From the NCBI GenBank assembly GCA_002099365.1, contig MSED01000014.1, positions 186,001 through 250,000 on the forward strand: 64,000 bases of DNA, read 5' to 3'. The DNA comes from Phialophora verrucosa. Its lineage: Eukaryota > Ascomycota > Eurotiomycetes > Chaetothyriales > Herpotrichiellaceae. Positions 32,488 to 43,400 of the stretch are shown here, in pieces. How positions within the stretch are numbered: the first letter of the stretch is position 1; every line of letters starts with the position of its first letter. Position numbers and translations under genes: made by a program. Under the pieces are notes generated by a model. That model was not told the DNA's origin, made no database searches, and saw only the letters and a list, made by a program, of their open reading frames with translations.

Positions 32488-34223
32488 ATGAAGACACTGA
32501 ATGTTGGAGCCGCCGCTAGGTATCCATGCCGGGCCTTTCGACGCTGTGGCCCTTGGGGGCCCCGCTTTAGGCGACATGTGCAGACAGGACCAGGCATACG
32601 ACTACACCGAGCGTCGCTTGAATATGGGCTGTTGGGAGCACTTGTTGGCGCGGCATTGGCGGTTTCAGCGCTTCAAGGACCCTTTGTGTCGAAGGACCGG
32701 CAACTCGAGGCACGACACGCACCATCTGTGCTTTCTCAAGCCGAGAAGCACAGATATGCCGACACAAGGACCATGTTGCAGGTGACATTCACTTCGTCCC
32801 CGCCGTGACAAATGTGTGCGTATTCACTAATTGCGACCCAAAGGCTGCGAAGGAGATACAGAATCTCCTCGGCGACGAGGCGGTGAGTATGGATCATGAC
32901 GACCTCGAGGCACACGGGTACTCTGAATGGTCGACCTCAAACTCCGCAGTGCGGCCCGTGGCTGTGATCAGGCCGACATGTACCGAAGACGTTGTCCTGA
33001 TCGCGAAGATATGCACCAAGTATAAGATCCCCATGGTCCCGTTCGGCGCAGGGTCGAGCGTCGAGGGAAATTTCAGCACCCCTCATTCCGGCTTCAGTAT
33101 CGATCTGTCCCTAATGGACAAGGTCCTGGAGTTTCACGAGGACGACATGGACGCCGTGGTTCAACCGGGGGTCCGGTGGGTGGACCTGAATGAGAAAATC
33201 AAGAGCTCAGGCTTGTTCCTGCCGCTCGACCCGAGCCCAACAGCCATGATTGGAGGCATGGTAGCTACCAACTGTAGTGGGACCAATGCCATGCGGTACG
33301 GCACGATGAAAGACTGGGTGATCAATCTGACGGTGGTGCTCGCGGATGGCACGGTGATCAAGACTCGGAGACGGCCGAGGAAGACGTCGGCGGGATACAA
33401 CCTCAACGGGCTCTTCACTGGTTCCGAAGGCACCCTGGGAATCATAAGCGAGATCACGGTGAAGCTGGCGGTGGTGCCCTCGCATTTTAGTGTCGCCACC
33501 GCTGCGTTCCCGAGCATCGAGGATGCTGCGAACGCGGCGTTCAAGATGATGAGGGAGGGCATCCCGCTCGCGGCACTGGAGCTGATGGACGAGACGCAGA
33601 TGAAGGTGATCAACCAGTCTGGCGGCGCCGGGGGCAGGAGCACCTGGCGCGAAGCCCCGACCCTGTTCATGAAGTTCTCGGGCACCAAAGCCGCCGTGAA
33701 GGAGAGCATGGAGCGGGCGGGTGCCATCTCAGCGCGTTTCCGAGGCGACGATTTCCGCGTCGCGACTGCTGAGGCCGAGATGAACAATCTCTGGTCCGCT
33801 CGAAAGCAAGCACTGTGGGCCACGTTGGCCGTCCGGCCAGAAGGTACCCAGATATGGTCGACCGACGTGGCCGTGCCGCTGTCACGCATGGCCGAGATCA
33901 TAGCGTCCTCCAAGGAGGCCGCTTCGAAACTGGGCCTCTTCTCAACCCTTCTCGGTCATGTTGGCGACGGCAATTTCCATCAAGCGATCATGTATCACCC
34001 GGAGAAAGAGGAGCAGGTGGAAGCTGTCGCGGACTGTGTGGACAACATGATGACACGGGCGCTCATGTTGGACGGGACCGTCTCCGGCGAGCACGGCATA
34101 GGCCTGGGCAAGAAAGGCTGCCTGGAGAAAGAACTCGGTCCGGCGACGATCAACGTCATGAGGACCTTGAAACGAGCCCTCGATCCCGATGGAATCCTCA
34201 ACCCGGGCAAAGTATTCGATTGA
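32488..34223 (+). CDS. DLD1: Mitochondrial D-lactate dehydrogenase (cytochrome), FAD-linked
   Basis: Two exons, 32488-32781 and 32844-34223, 557 aa. The donor is GTGACA. Exon 1 encodes an Arg-rich presequence (ARYPCRAFRRCGPWGPRFRR) and a membrane-like segment (GLLGALVGAALAVSAL), as in yeast Dld1. The FAD-binding PCMH domain has VPFGAGSSVEGN, PGVRWVDLNE and the conserved KTSAGYNLNGLFTGSEGTLG. The C-terminal FAD-oxidase part has HVGDGNFH, SGEHGIGLGKK and the family end DPDGILNPGKVFD. It oxidises D-lactate to pyruvate and passes electrons to cytochrome c in the intermembrane space. D-lactate arises mainly from methylglyoxal detoxification. Confidence 0.94.
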
Positions 34224-34783
34224 CGTTTCGCAAGCAGAAGATGGTATTAGGCCATAGCCCAAGCGGAGAGGTATGAAGAATTCTAGGCAATAAGACTCCC
34301 AGCAGCCTCCAGACCATTCAATTCATCTCATGGCGTCATGCAAGCTTCTTAACGGAAGGGATTGATTGCGACGGTGGAGAAGACTTGAATTTGAGACTGC
34401 AACCCTCAATTCTCCGTTCTGACGCATTGTTGTATGGCTTATGAACGAGGGGGCTCTCGAAGCAGTCTCATCGGGACAGCTTGAAGTCTTTGCACCAATT
34501 TGAGCTCGACAGGAACAAACATCCTTTGGCCTGACAAACCAGCGATTCATGAACTGCATTATCCAGAGGGGAAGCTCGAAACCACGCCTTTCTAGCCCAC
34601 CTAGGCATAACTTTCATCTCCAGGATCGAGATATTCTTGCCACTGCATACGCGGGTCCCAGGGCAAAAGGGAATGTAGCACGGCTCCAGTTAAGCCGATG
34701 CTTGCTTGCTTTGGGGATTGTCTTTGTACCGCTCACATATTACTAGCGGCGTTGGTGCCTCCGTCTCATCGACGAAACTGTAA
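34224..34783. other. Intergenic between D-lactate dehydrogenase and the AAA relic
   Basis: About 560 bp with no supported gene or repeat. Confidence 0.4.
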
Positions 34784-35175
34784 CTATCGCAGTTCCTCCA
34801 ACTTCTTCCGCTCCTCGTCCGTCTGCCCACCTTTCAAGTCTTTCATATATTGCTCGAAATGGCCGCTCACATTGATGACATGCTTCAGATGGTCGTAACA
34901 CAGCGGTCGCTTCTTGTACTTCGCCAGTTGCCTCGCCGTGGTGATGGCATTGCGGATCTAGCGGCCATTCAATTCTTCGTGCCCAGCATCGGCAAATTGT
35001 CCTCAAGATCCTCGCCGTCAATGTCTTCACTGAGCTCTTTCAGACGGTTGATGAAATTGCGCCACACCTTCCGGCGTTGCGGCTCATTGAGGTCTTTTTA
35101 GTGGAGCACCAGTTGAATGCGGGATTTGAAGGCTTCATCGAACGCACCCACACGGTTTGAGGTAAGGATCAAGAT
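34784..35175 (-). pseudogene. AAA+ ATPase C-terminal relic
   Basis: On the minus strand the sequence reads ILILTSNRVGAFDEAFKSRI then QLVLH, the sensor-1/arginine-finger region of fungal AAA ATPases. An in-frame TAA follows at 35100-35098, then KDLNEPQRRKVWRNFINRLK. After a frame break near 34979 it reads EELNGR, a TAG at 34960-34958 where the family has Gln, and IRNAITTARQLAKYKKRPLC through to a natural end EERKKLEELR at 34784. Two nonsense changes and one frame change break it. No Walker A or upstream domain is readable between 35176 and 36500, so the N-terminus is lost or too decayed to see. Confidence 0.88.
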
Positions 35176-36585
35176 CAGCCATGAAGAGGACCACAGCTCT
35201 GAGGTCTGCTTACGGAGATCAGACCATCATCCTGACTGCCAGTATATGAAATGATATGTCTGAACCTACACTTGCAGAACATGCACTGAGGCTCTTTACC
35301 TGGCGCCGTCGTCCATGTTGCAGAGGAGCCTGATCGACCTCGAACGCATGCAGTCTTCCGCGGCACGAATCAAACCTCGAGAGAGGAAACGAATCATAGT
35401 CGACAGTCGCTCACGCCAAAGCCGTTCTACCAGTACCAGATAGACGGATTCAGAAGCGAGACAATGACTCTTCCATGCCAGTCAGCGATCTGGCAAAGCT
35501 CATTCAGACAAACGGCTTGCGCTATCTAATAGTGATCGGGGGAAGTCTCAGGCAGAACCGTATCTGCCTCCTGGACAAACAATCGTCCGTCATACACTCG
35601 ATCTACAAAAGAAAGTCGAAGAGCATCGAATCCAACAGCGCTTACAATGGATTCATGATCACACTGTCGCACAGGTTGTCATCGTCTGGGCGACGCCCTC
35701 GTCATCCTCGATCGTGTCCATGCCCTCGGTCCTGAGCATGGGCATTGAGGCGAATGCGGCGGTCGAGTCGGGTTGAAGGTAGTAGCAGGCTTATGAACCA
35801 GCAGTCTGACAGCCACATAGCAGCATGGCTCCCTTACGCTTTCTTCCTTCTCTTCTCCAACGAGTCAAAGAACCATGGTTTTACGCTCCGAGACGCCATC
35901 CAGGACGTTGTCAACTTACCACAATTGCCTGGAGTCGCTATCCCTACCGCTATGTTAGAGATTCCCACAAAAATCTTTCTAAATCACATCATTTAAGGAC
36001 TGAGTGGGTAGTCAGCCCTTACTAAAGCAGAGGCGGAGGGATATACATGATTTCAGAAGTAGGACGTTGGAGGTCGCATATAAGCGTGCAATAACCATCT
36101 ATCAGCGCTTTGATAAATGCTCTTCTACCCATATGAAAAGTCCACCGGACGAATTGTTGGTGAAGCGGTTCAGAATGAAGAAGACTGTGAAACGTGGGCG
36201 AAGACTGTAAACTTGAGGGAGGAGGGGCCTTGTTTAAAAGCGGCACGTTCTGCGGCCCGGAACAGTTTACTGCCAAGGCTGGAAAGTTTAAACGAGAATA
36301 TTCCGCCGCTCGAGAATGGGTGCGGTGCCGGATTCATGCCACACTGCAACTTCAATATCGGAGCCTGGATGTTGAGAACGTCGAGACATGAACCAAGTCC
36401 TCTTCCGTAAGTGACAGGCGCACTTATTCACTACAGAATCACGGGGAACAAGGCTGTCCTTTGTGATGCATTAACTCCGGAAGCACGTGCTTCCACTTTC
36501 GTCACGCCCAAATGCGGTGACTATCATTTTGTCCCAGTGTTCCTGAAGTCATAGCGCGGTGGGTGAGGAACACTGGCATTACCTG
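35176..36585. other. Region upstream of LOS1, probably decayed sequence of the AAA gene
   Basis: About 1.4 kb. Traces such as FEVDQAP on the minus strand may be more of the AAA gene, but no motif is certain. The last 100-200 bp serve as the LOS1 promoter. Short plus-strand frames (for example 35745-35996) have no recognised product. Confidence 0.35.
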
Positions 36586-39500
36586 ATGGATGCACAGGTC
36601 AGTACTCTCTCGGTCTGACCGTGCACTCTGCTGACATGTCTCTGCAGATAATCTCGGCGATTGAGATCGCCTATGATCCCTCTGCCGACCCGACGCTCAA
36701 GCGACAGGCCTTCGAATATGTGAACCAATTGAGGCAAGAACCCTCAGCATGGCAGCCATGCCTGGCCATCTCCCTGCAAGTTCCGCGTCAAGCCATGGTC
36801 ATTCGGGTCTTTTGCCTCGAGATTGTCAACAATGCCGTACAAGGCGGCCTGGTTGACCAGGAAGGATTGAAGAGCATTAAAGATCAGCTTGTGGCATATC
36901 TGCAAAAGTTCTATGGAGCACCCGGCCAGACCGACACACCAGACCCAGGCACTATTGTCAACAAGTTTGCCCAGACGGTGACATTCCTCTTTTCGGCCTT
37001 CTACGGCTCTGGCTGGGAGACCTACTTCGATGATCTCCTGGCTTTGACCACCACTGGAACCGGTACCAAAGACAACTACCCTGGGCTGGTCTTCTACCTC
37101 ACAGTTCTCAACTCGATCCACGACGAGATTGGCGATCAATTGGTGTCAAGGTCTCGAGCCGAGCAAGACAGAGCGAACACGTTGAAAGACCTGATTCGAG
37201 CACGAGATGTCGAGAAGATTGCACGGTCATGGCAGGATATCTTGTCTCATTGGAGGACATCGAGTGATGTCGTGGCTGAGCTGTGCCTGAAGGCCATTGC
37301 AAAATGGGTCAGCTGGGTCGACATCTCGTTCGTCGTCAACCAGTCAATGCTCGAACTACTGTTCCAGCAGCTGGAACGGGCTCAGAAGGTCGATCCTCGA
37401 GAAAGTGAGGAGCAAGCACGAGATGCCGCCATCGACGTGTTTACCGAGACGGTTGCCAAGAAGATGCCTGCTGCAGACAAGGTCAACATGATCACCTTCC
37501 TCAATCTTGAAACCGTGGTCTCTCAACTAGTGACGTGTCCGCCTCTAAGAGACAGTCGCGCATCGAAGTATGACGTCGACCTTGCTGAGACGGTCGCGAA
37601 GTTGGTCAACACTACAGTCGTGGACATTGTCAGGATTTTAGATAATGAGAACCAGAGCTCGCCAACATGGGGGAAAGCAGAACAGCTTCTGGGGTCGTTC
37701 CTACCACATCTACTCAGATTCTTCTCCGACCTCTTTGATGAGGTCTGTTCGACCGTGCTCAACGCCATGAACGACGTTCTTGCATTTTTGAGGCGTGCGA
37801 GTCAGGGCGAGGCGGCCTCAGCCCAGAGAGCTGCAATGCTCCTCCCAATCATCAAAGCGATATTTGTCAAAATGAGATACGACAACACTTCAGACTGGAA
37901 TCAAGAGGACGAGCAAACCGATGAAGCAGAGTTTCAAGATTTGAGAAAGAGGCTGGCGGCGTTACAGTCGGCAATCGCTGCAGCGGATGAACAGCTCTAC
38001 ATCGAGGCGATCTCTAGCCTTGTGCATGACACGTTCGAGCGCCTCAGAACAGAAGGCTCACAGCTGAACTGGCGAGATCTGGATCTCGCCTTGCACGAAG
38101 TCTACCTCATGGGTGACCTAGCTGTAAGGGCAGGTGGCCTGTACAACAAGAACAAGCCCAATTCGCCGGCTGCAGAAAAGCTGGTTCGAATGATGCTGGA
38201 AATGGTACAGTCAAGTATGCAGGAATACTTGCCTTCCCTCGTGCTCTTGCTAACAACTGCTAGATACCGGTTCTTTTGCTCATCCAGCAATTCAGCTACA
38301 GTACATGGAGATCTGCGTCAGATACAGCTCTTTCTTCGAAAAACACACCGAATACATCGAGCCGGTGTTGAAAAATTTTCTCGACCTCTCACACCATCCA
38401 AGTCTGAAAGTCAAAGCTCGAGCATGGTATCTCATCCAGCGCCTCATCCGTCAGCTGCGAGCAAATGTAGGTAATGCGGCAGAGGCGGTTGTACAGAGCC
38501 TACAGGATCTTCTCGTCATCAAAGCAGAGCTCCCGGGCGAGCAAGATGCTGATGACATGTCTTCCGATGGTGAGGCGGGCGCCGACTCGACGTTCACCAG
38601 CCAACTTTACCTGTTCGAAGCTGTGGGCTGCATCTGTGGCGCAACCTCAGGAGTGGCAGAGGAGCAGGTGCAGTATGTGCAAGCCATCATGCAGCCTCTT
38701 TTCGCAGATATCGAGCGCAATCTGGATTCAGCTAGATCAGGAAACGAGCTTGCCGGTCTCCAAGTGCACCATGGAATCATGGCCCTGGGTACGATCGCAC
38801 GGGGCTTCTCCGAATTCAACCCTGGAGTCACTACTCAGGGAGGCGGCACCGAGCCTTCTTCACAAGCGAAGCAGGCTTTTGCACAAGTGGCCGAAGTGAC
38901 ACTGGTGTCCTTGACAGCGCTGAAGTCGTCCTTCCAGATAAGAACCGCTGCAAGATTCGCTTTTTCACGGTTGATCGGCATGGTTGGCGCTCCAATGATG
39001 CAACAACTGCCTCAATGGGTCGACGGACTCTTGACCGATTCGTCCACCAGGGATGAGATGGCATTGTTTCTTCGACTTCTCGACCAGGTCATCTTCGGCT
39101 TCAAGAATGACATCTTTGACTTCCTTGATCGCTTGTTCTCGGGTCTGCTTCAGAGAGTGTTCGCGGGGATCTCTGCACCTACTTCTGGCACAGATGACGA
39201 GATTGAGTTGGCAGAGCTGAAACGAGAGTATCTCAATTTCCTTATGGTGATCCTTGGGAATGACCTTGGTGCTGTTCTCGTCAGCTCCACCAATCAACCG
39301 ATCTTTGAGTCTGTCATCACTTCCATCGAACATCTTGCGAGAGATGTGGAGGACTTTCCGACGGCCAAGATGGCATTCCTACTTCTATCAAGGATGTGTT
39401 CGGTTTGGGGAGGACCTGATGTAATATCAGCGACCGGCAACGCTAATGCCTCTGGGCCACAGCCCGCTCTTCCGGGCTTTGATCAGTTCATGATCACTCG

Positions 39501-39777
39501 ATTTTCTCCACTTTGTTGGGCTCTGCCTACCAATCCTTCGTTCAACAGCAAAGATGCACAAGCGCGGCAAGCCCTTTCGGAGGCAGCCAATCTACAAAAG
39601 ACCATCTACACCAAAACTGGGCAGCAATACCTGACATGGCTGCAAGAAAATGAGTTGAGGACAATGGGCATGAATGATACCCTCATAAATGAGTATTTGC
39701 AAAAGTTGGCGACCATGGAACTCAAGGCGTTCAAGACCTTCTTCCCGAAATTTATCGCTCAGGGCGGACAGATGTGA
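36586..39777 (+). CDS. LOS1: Exportin-T, tRNA nuclear export karyopherin
   Basis: Three exons: 36586-36597, 36648-38214 and 38264-39777, 1030 aa. The first exon is only four codons (MDAQ), before donor GTCAGT; the join gives MDAQIISAIEIAYDPSADP, the family N-terminus. Without it the frame would lack a sensible start. The importin-N-like and Xpo1 regions are recognisable (QAMVIRVFCLEIVNNAVQGG; NYPGLVFYLTVLNSIHDEIG). The rest is alpha-helical HEAT-type repeat to the C-terminus (LKAFKTFFPKFIAQG). With RanGTP the protein carries tRNAs from nucleus to cytosol. Length fits the filamentous-fungal form (about 1030 aa). Confidence 0.93.
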
Positions 39778-40147
39778 AAGAAGAGCCGCAAAAGCATGAT
39801 GTGGTTTGTTAGCGTGAAATGACCTGCATGAGATACCAAGGAGTTCTTTGCTACTCGGGAAGACATATTGGCCAGTGAAAGTTCGGATCACTGGAGCTAG
39901 ACAGGAGAAGAGAATGAAAGTGCCATCGAAAGGTTGTATCTTGCAGAAGAACGTAGCCCGGAGCCTCGTGAGATTCGTCAGGCTGTGGAATGTGGCCGTT
40001 TCTCACCTAGCGCGTTGCCAAGGCCCGGCTGACCTGCCGAGCCTTCGCCCACAATCCCAAATTGCATGAACTTTCACGATTGACATTGAAGACGACGTCA
40101 ACTTCAGCATTTGCACATTCCGCCTGCACCTCGTTGAGATCGTTGAG
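39778..40147. other. Intergenic, RPL29 promoter
   Basis: 370 bp between the LOS1 stop and the RPL29 start; it must contain the ribosomal-protein promoter. No specific site is recognised. Confidence 0.4.
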
Positions 40148-40479
40148 ATGGCCAGTAAGTAGTCGGCGTGGTGCAACCTTGCGCCTCCGTGCTGATGATT
40201 TACAGAATCAAAGAACTCGTCTCAGCACAATCAAGCCAAGAAGGCTCACAAGAACGGGTACGACCAACCCTCAACTGGATTTACGCTCGCTGGACATTGA
40301 GGGGAAGAATCAGTACTGACTAGCGCGCACATGATAACAGCATCAAGAAGCCTAAGACCTTCAGATATCCCTCCCTGAAGGGCACGGATCCTAAGTTCCG
40401 AAGAAATCACAAGCATGCGCTGCACGGAACGATGAAGGCGTTGAAGGAGGTGAAGGAGGGAAAGAGAGATACCGCATAA
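40148..40479 (+). CDS. RPL29: 60S ribosomal protein L29 (eL29)
   Basis: Three exons: 40148-40154 (7 nt), 40206-40257 and 40341-40479, 65 aa. Donors are GTAAGT and GTACGA. The product starts MAKSKNSSQHNQAKKAHKNG, continues IKKPKTFRYPSLKGTDPKF, and ends EGKRDTA. This is the very basic L29 protein with its conserved KSKNHTxHNQxxKxHRNGIKKP pattern. It is a component of the large ribosomal subunit near the factor-binding side. The tiny first exon is typical of fungal ribosomal-protein genes and is the reason it has no long open frame. Confidence 0.95.
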
Positions 40480-43400
40480 AATATTCGACGCTGGAAAGAT
40501 CAAAAATTCAGGCGCTTTACACACGACAAGTAACGCAAAGGAGACGATATCGCTAAGGACTGCCGTTCTGCGAAGCATGACTCGATCACCCGGGGAAACG
40601 GTCGATGTGCAGCGGACCCCCGGCAACTGCGACGAAGCAGGGAGACCAGTATCGTGCATACCAGCTACCTTCTGCTAGAGCGGTGACTCGGATACTCGAT
40701 ATGGAATCAACAGGTCAACAGGAACCTGAAAGACCAAAGAGCCTATGAAGCAGCCCAGAACGCACTTTCTTTCAACGTCGACCTTGCATCATTTTCCTTC
40801 TTCCCATCAGTCAACAGAACATCTCAAAATGGCATTTGTGTGTACAGCGTCGTGGCTATTCTCCATGTGCGATGACTGAAGGAATATTTTTTCGTGCCTA
40901 TATCGAGTTCTTTTGACCTTCCAATTACCAAACACGGTTCTTCTTCCCCAGTGGAGGACTGTTGCATGGACGGAAGGTGACATCCCTCAATGAGAAACTG
41001 TTGTGTCGAACAATGGGAAGGACGAGACCGTGCTTCAGCGGGTGCTTTGGCAGGTGCTCGCCAGACCAGAAGACGGCCACATGCGGAACTGACCTGGGAC
41101 CGTGCGATGCGCCTGCCCTTTCCTTCATCGAAATTATTCATTGTGAGTACCTGAGGCGCAAGTGAGGGTCCATTGGACCTCCAAAATACCCTGTCCTTCG
41201 TTCATGGGCTCGAATTTCTCTCCAGCAGCAATCGTGAAGTGAGCGCCTTTCCCTCGACTCTCCATTGCAGTTACACATCCTTGGTTCCGAGGCAAGCAGA
41301 TCGGACTCTGTGGAAAGGCAGGCACTTGTGTGTCCTCTGCTGCTTCATCTGTACTACCAGAATTGGTAGTCCATGGTCGGCGTCATATCGCTTACTTTCA
41401 TCACTCGTGCCTTGTCATGGAGTCGGAGCTCCGTGCTGCTGAATCAGCTACGCCGCTCTCGAGCCTCGTGTCCAACTGTCCAGATGATGATAGTTGCGCA
41501 TGCTGCCCTACACAAGCGACGATCTGTCATTCCAAAGCTCTCTCAACTTTGAGTGTCTCTCGATCGGGCATGTTCCACCTAAAACGCACTGGCACGACGG
41601 TCTCGTCTAGTGCCTGCAGACTATTCATCAACACGACCTGTTCCTCGTAAACTATGCTCGATCAGAAGGTCAAACGATTCGCATGACAGCATTGGTGGCT
41701 TCGACGTCTTTTGCATGAAGGCCCTCTGCGTATTCCGACAGTAAAGCAGAGCGAGCCACACAAAATGTCTGAAACACTGGTCAAATCAATAGTCAACAGC
41801 CCAAGAGCAGAAACCCCACCACCAGAATTCTTCTCGAAAGCCCACTGTACCAGGTTCAGGTGTTGATGCGCAATGCAACGGAGAACATGGTTTCTGCTTC
41901 CCCGGGGAAGAAAGCATCTGGACTCTTCAGGAGGAACGTCCGCAGTAAGCGCTACCGCGCTAGGGAATCCTTCCAAACCTGGTCTAGCGGAGCAACACCA
42001 GGCTCGAGGGTGGCGCCTGTGGGCGTCTTGACTGTTCCTCCTGTTTACGAATACTCCGTACGAGAAGAGGGACCTGAGTTCTCTCCCTCACGCACGAACC
42101 TCACCTTTTCGTCCCGAGCAAGCGAGACAAATGTACCGCGGCATTTCGCGTACCTGTAGCAACATGCATCCCTATGCTGGTTCACATGTTCATACGAGTA
42201 CGGTAAGCTCCAGTCGTCGTGCCCCAGTCCAGCACTGAGGTCTTCTCCCGCGGCCATTTGAGCATCGATCCCCTGGTTTAACTGACTTCGACATGGCGAA
42301 CCACGGATGCTCCAACAATACCCGAAGGGAATTTGCGAGCCCATGAGAACTGCGTCAGCAACAACACCCCACTAGAAGCACCCAAAGAAGAAGTCTTCGA
42401 TTTAGACATGGAACTTGCCATCACGCTTTCTTCAGGGCAGCCATTCAATACGAGCAGTGCAACCCTCTGGAGACAGTCTTGAATCCCCATTCCATATGTG
42501 ACAGTACCTGCCACTCGGGACCTACAGTACTCCTGCACCCACAGCAAAGCATGTACCCGTATCATAGGGTCCATGAGCCAAAGTCATACTCTCAGCATCA
42601 GTATCTCCGACCTTAAGCATTTGTTTTAATCGACCTGCTAAATTGATGTCTTTGCAAAAGATCACATCAAAGGAGCTCATGCTTTTAGCTGTTGCCCCCT
42701 ACCATCGAATCAGCTCGTACATAGCAAGACGCAGTCTGCGTTGCGATGGCTTCACCACAAAGATGCTGTTGATTCCCCCCTGAGATGCCTGACCGGCACA
42801 GGGCTACACCGAATCAAGTCAGACACCAAAGATGAGTCGTCATGAGTGGGGCATCGACGGTGTTAATATGCACGGCCAGCCTCGGCCAGCCCCGTTCGAT
42901 ACTGGCCTGGATAGCTAGAGAAGCGCAACTCAGAAAGGGAGGTAAGAGGATAGCCTGGGAGTACGAAAGATTTTGCCCTCGAACTGAGCCGAGCATGCAA
43001 GTATTCCGTAGTGGCATGCACACACAACATCATCAGGATCATCTCAGTCGTCAGGAGGCTCCATGTTTGGTTTGAGAAGTTGGAACGACGTTTTGGAACC
43101 GAAACAAGCAGTTGATCTGTCGTCGACGTCGACATGAAGGGGATGTCGTCGAGAAGGCTGCATGATGAAGATCTTGTAAGTGGAACCCAAGTGGTGCGTC
43201 CAAGCCTGCTGATCTCCGAATGCAACGTTGCGTCGTTCATGGTGTCGAACATATTAGCGTTGGAGCCGTGTGTTTCCGAGTATGAACCATTGTGGCAGAA
43301 TATTCATTGAATCCCCATAAGGTCCGTCTTTCTGATCGACCTACACATTATTCAGGTCAGTCTGACGAGAAGGGGACCACGTTCTCTTGACTGTGTGCTC

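Noticed and set aside
41134..43252. Possible minus-strand gene built from fragments at 41.1-41.3, 42.3-42.6 and 42.9-43.3 kb
   Set aside because: Individual pieces look protein-like, but frames do not join through credible splice sites and no family is recognised; kept only as possible relics within the gene desert.
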